A DNA stretch of 64,000 nt, taken from assembly GCF_003946545.1 (NCBI RefSeq), contig NZ_RHOA01000007.1:38784-102783 (forward strand). The letters are read 5' to 3'. The stretch comes from Levilactobacillus tangyuanensis (lineage in GTDB: Bacteria > Bacillota > Bacilli > Lactobacillales > Lactobacillaceae). The notes beneath the pieces are model-generated. The model searched no databases, was not told the DNA's origin, and saw only the letters and a list, made by a program, of their open reading frames with translations. The position numbers and the translations under genes were made by a program. This document shows positions 63,892 to 64,000 of this stretch, piece by piece (the stretch's first letter is position 1; every line of letters starts with the position of its first letter).

Positions 63892-64000
63892 CCTGCTCAA
63901 GGCACTGAATATGTTTTGTGCTTGGCAGATTGCAAGAAATAACTTGAACAAATTTAGTAACGCAGATCACGCAAAAAGATCTCAATCGGTGTTCGCCAAT

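Overview
The window is the replication-origin region of a low-GC Gram-positive bacterium of the family Lactobacillaceae. The evidence is the gene order rpmH-rnpA-yidC-jag-mnmE-mnmG running left and dnaA-dnaN-yaaA-recF-gyrB-gyrA running right from a DnaA-box-rich origin, strong AGGAGG ribosome-binding sites, T-box leaders, an LPXTG surface protein, WalRK, and a GdpP-L9-DnaB cluster. The moderately high GC fits a Levilactobacillus-like species better than L. plantarum or L. acidophilus; that genus call is inference only.

Layout. 1-9.9 kb (accessory): 5' end of pepC, a small secreted protein, MarR regulator, signal peptidase I, Bcr-type MFS exporter, a condensation-fold protein lacking its catalytic histidines, thioesterase, GNAT, a Rossmann reductase, BrnQ and small proteins including a lone Phd/YefM-like antitoxin. 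9.9-25.5 kb: the conserved oriC block. The origin is bipartite (upstream of dnaA and between dnaA and dnaN), and the second part carries a DnaA-trio-like unwinding element. 25.8-30.5 kb: BspA-like LPXTG protein, rpsF-ssb-rpsR with a structured leader, and an SDR. 30.6-37.9 kb: two tandem paralogous modules on the minus strand, each T-box leader -> OppA-like lipoprotein -> prolidase-like amidohydrolase. 38-43.7 kb: VOC protein, MerR/TipAS regulator, gdpP-rplI-dnaB. 43.7-51.3 kb: a structured intergenic region, FMN reductase, MFS, a third T-box-controlled OppA, a secreted matrixin-like protease, a YczE-like membrane protein, tRNA-Lys(CTT). 51.8-60.1 kb: walR-walK-yycH-yycI, walJ, htrA, a second dense DnaA-box cluster, and rlmH.

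60.05-62.68 kb is an AT-rich insertion at the 3' end of rlmH. Three near-identical copies of the rlmH terminus (each encoding SPYHK-stop) bracket it, and a strong terminator that looks like the native rlmH terminator lies beyond the last copy. This is the site and repeat structure used by staphylococcal SCC elements, but no recombinase gene is present. Inside are an unrecognised 130-residue ORF, an Rrf2 regulator fused in frame to a SnoaL-like domain with its own operators, and a decayed TetR gene. A divergent MerR/SDR pair follows.

Four parS or near-parS sequences (5694, 33436, 38748, 44329) mark this as the ParB-loaded origin domain, although no parA/parB/noc gene lies in the window. The observations that most deserve follow-up are the duplicated T-box/OppA/amidohydrolase modules, which look like an amino-acid-starvation-induced peptide scavenging system, and the rlmH-targeted island.
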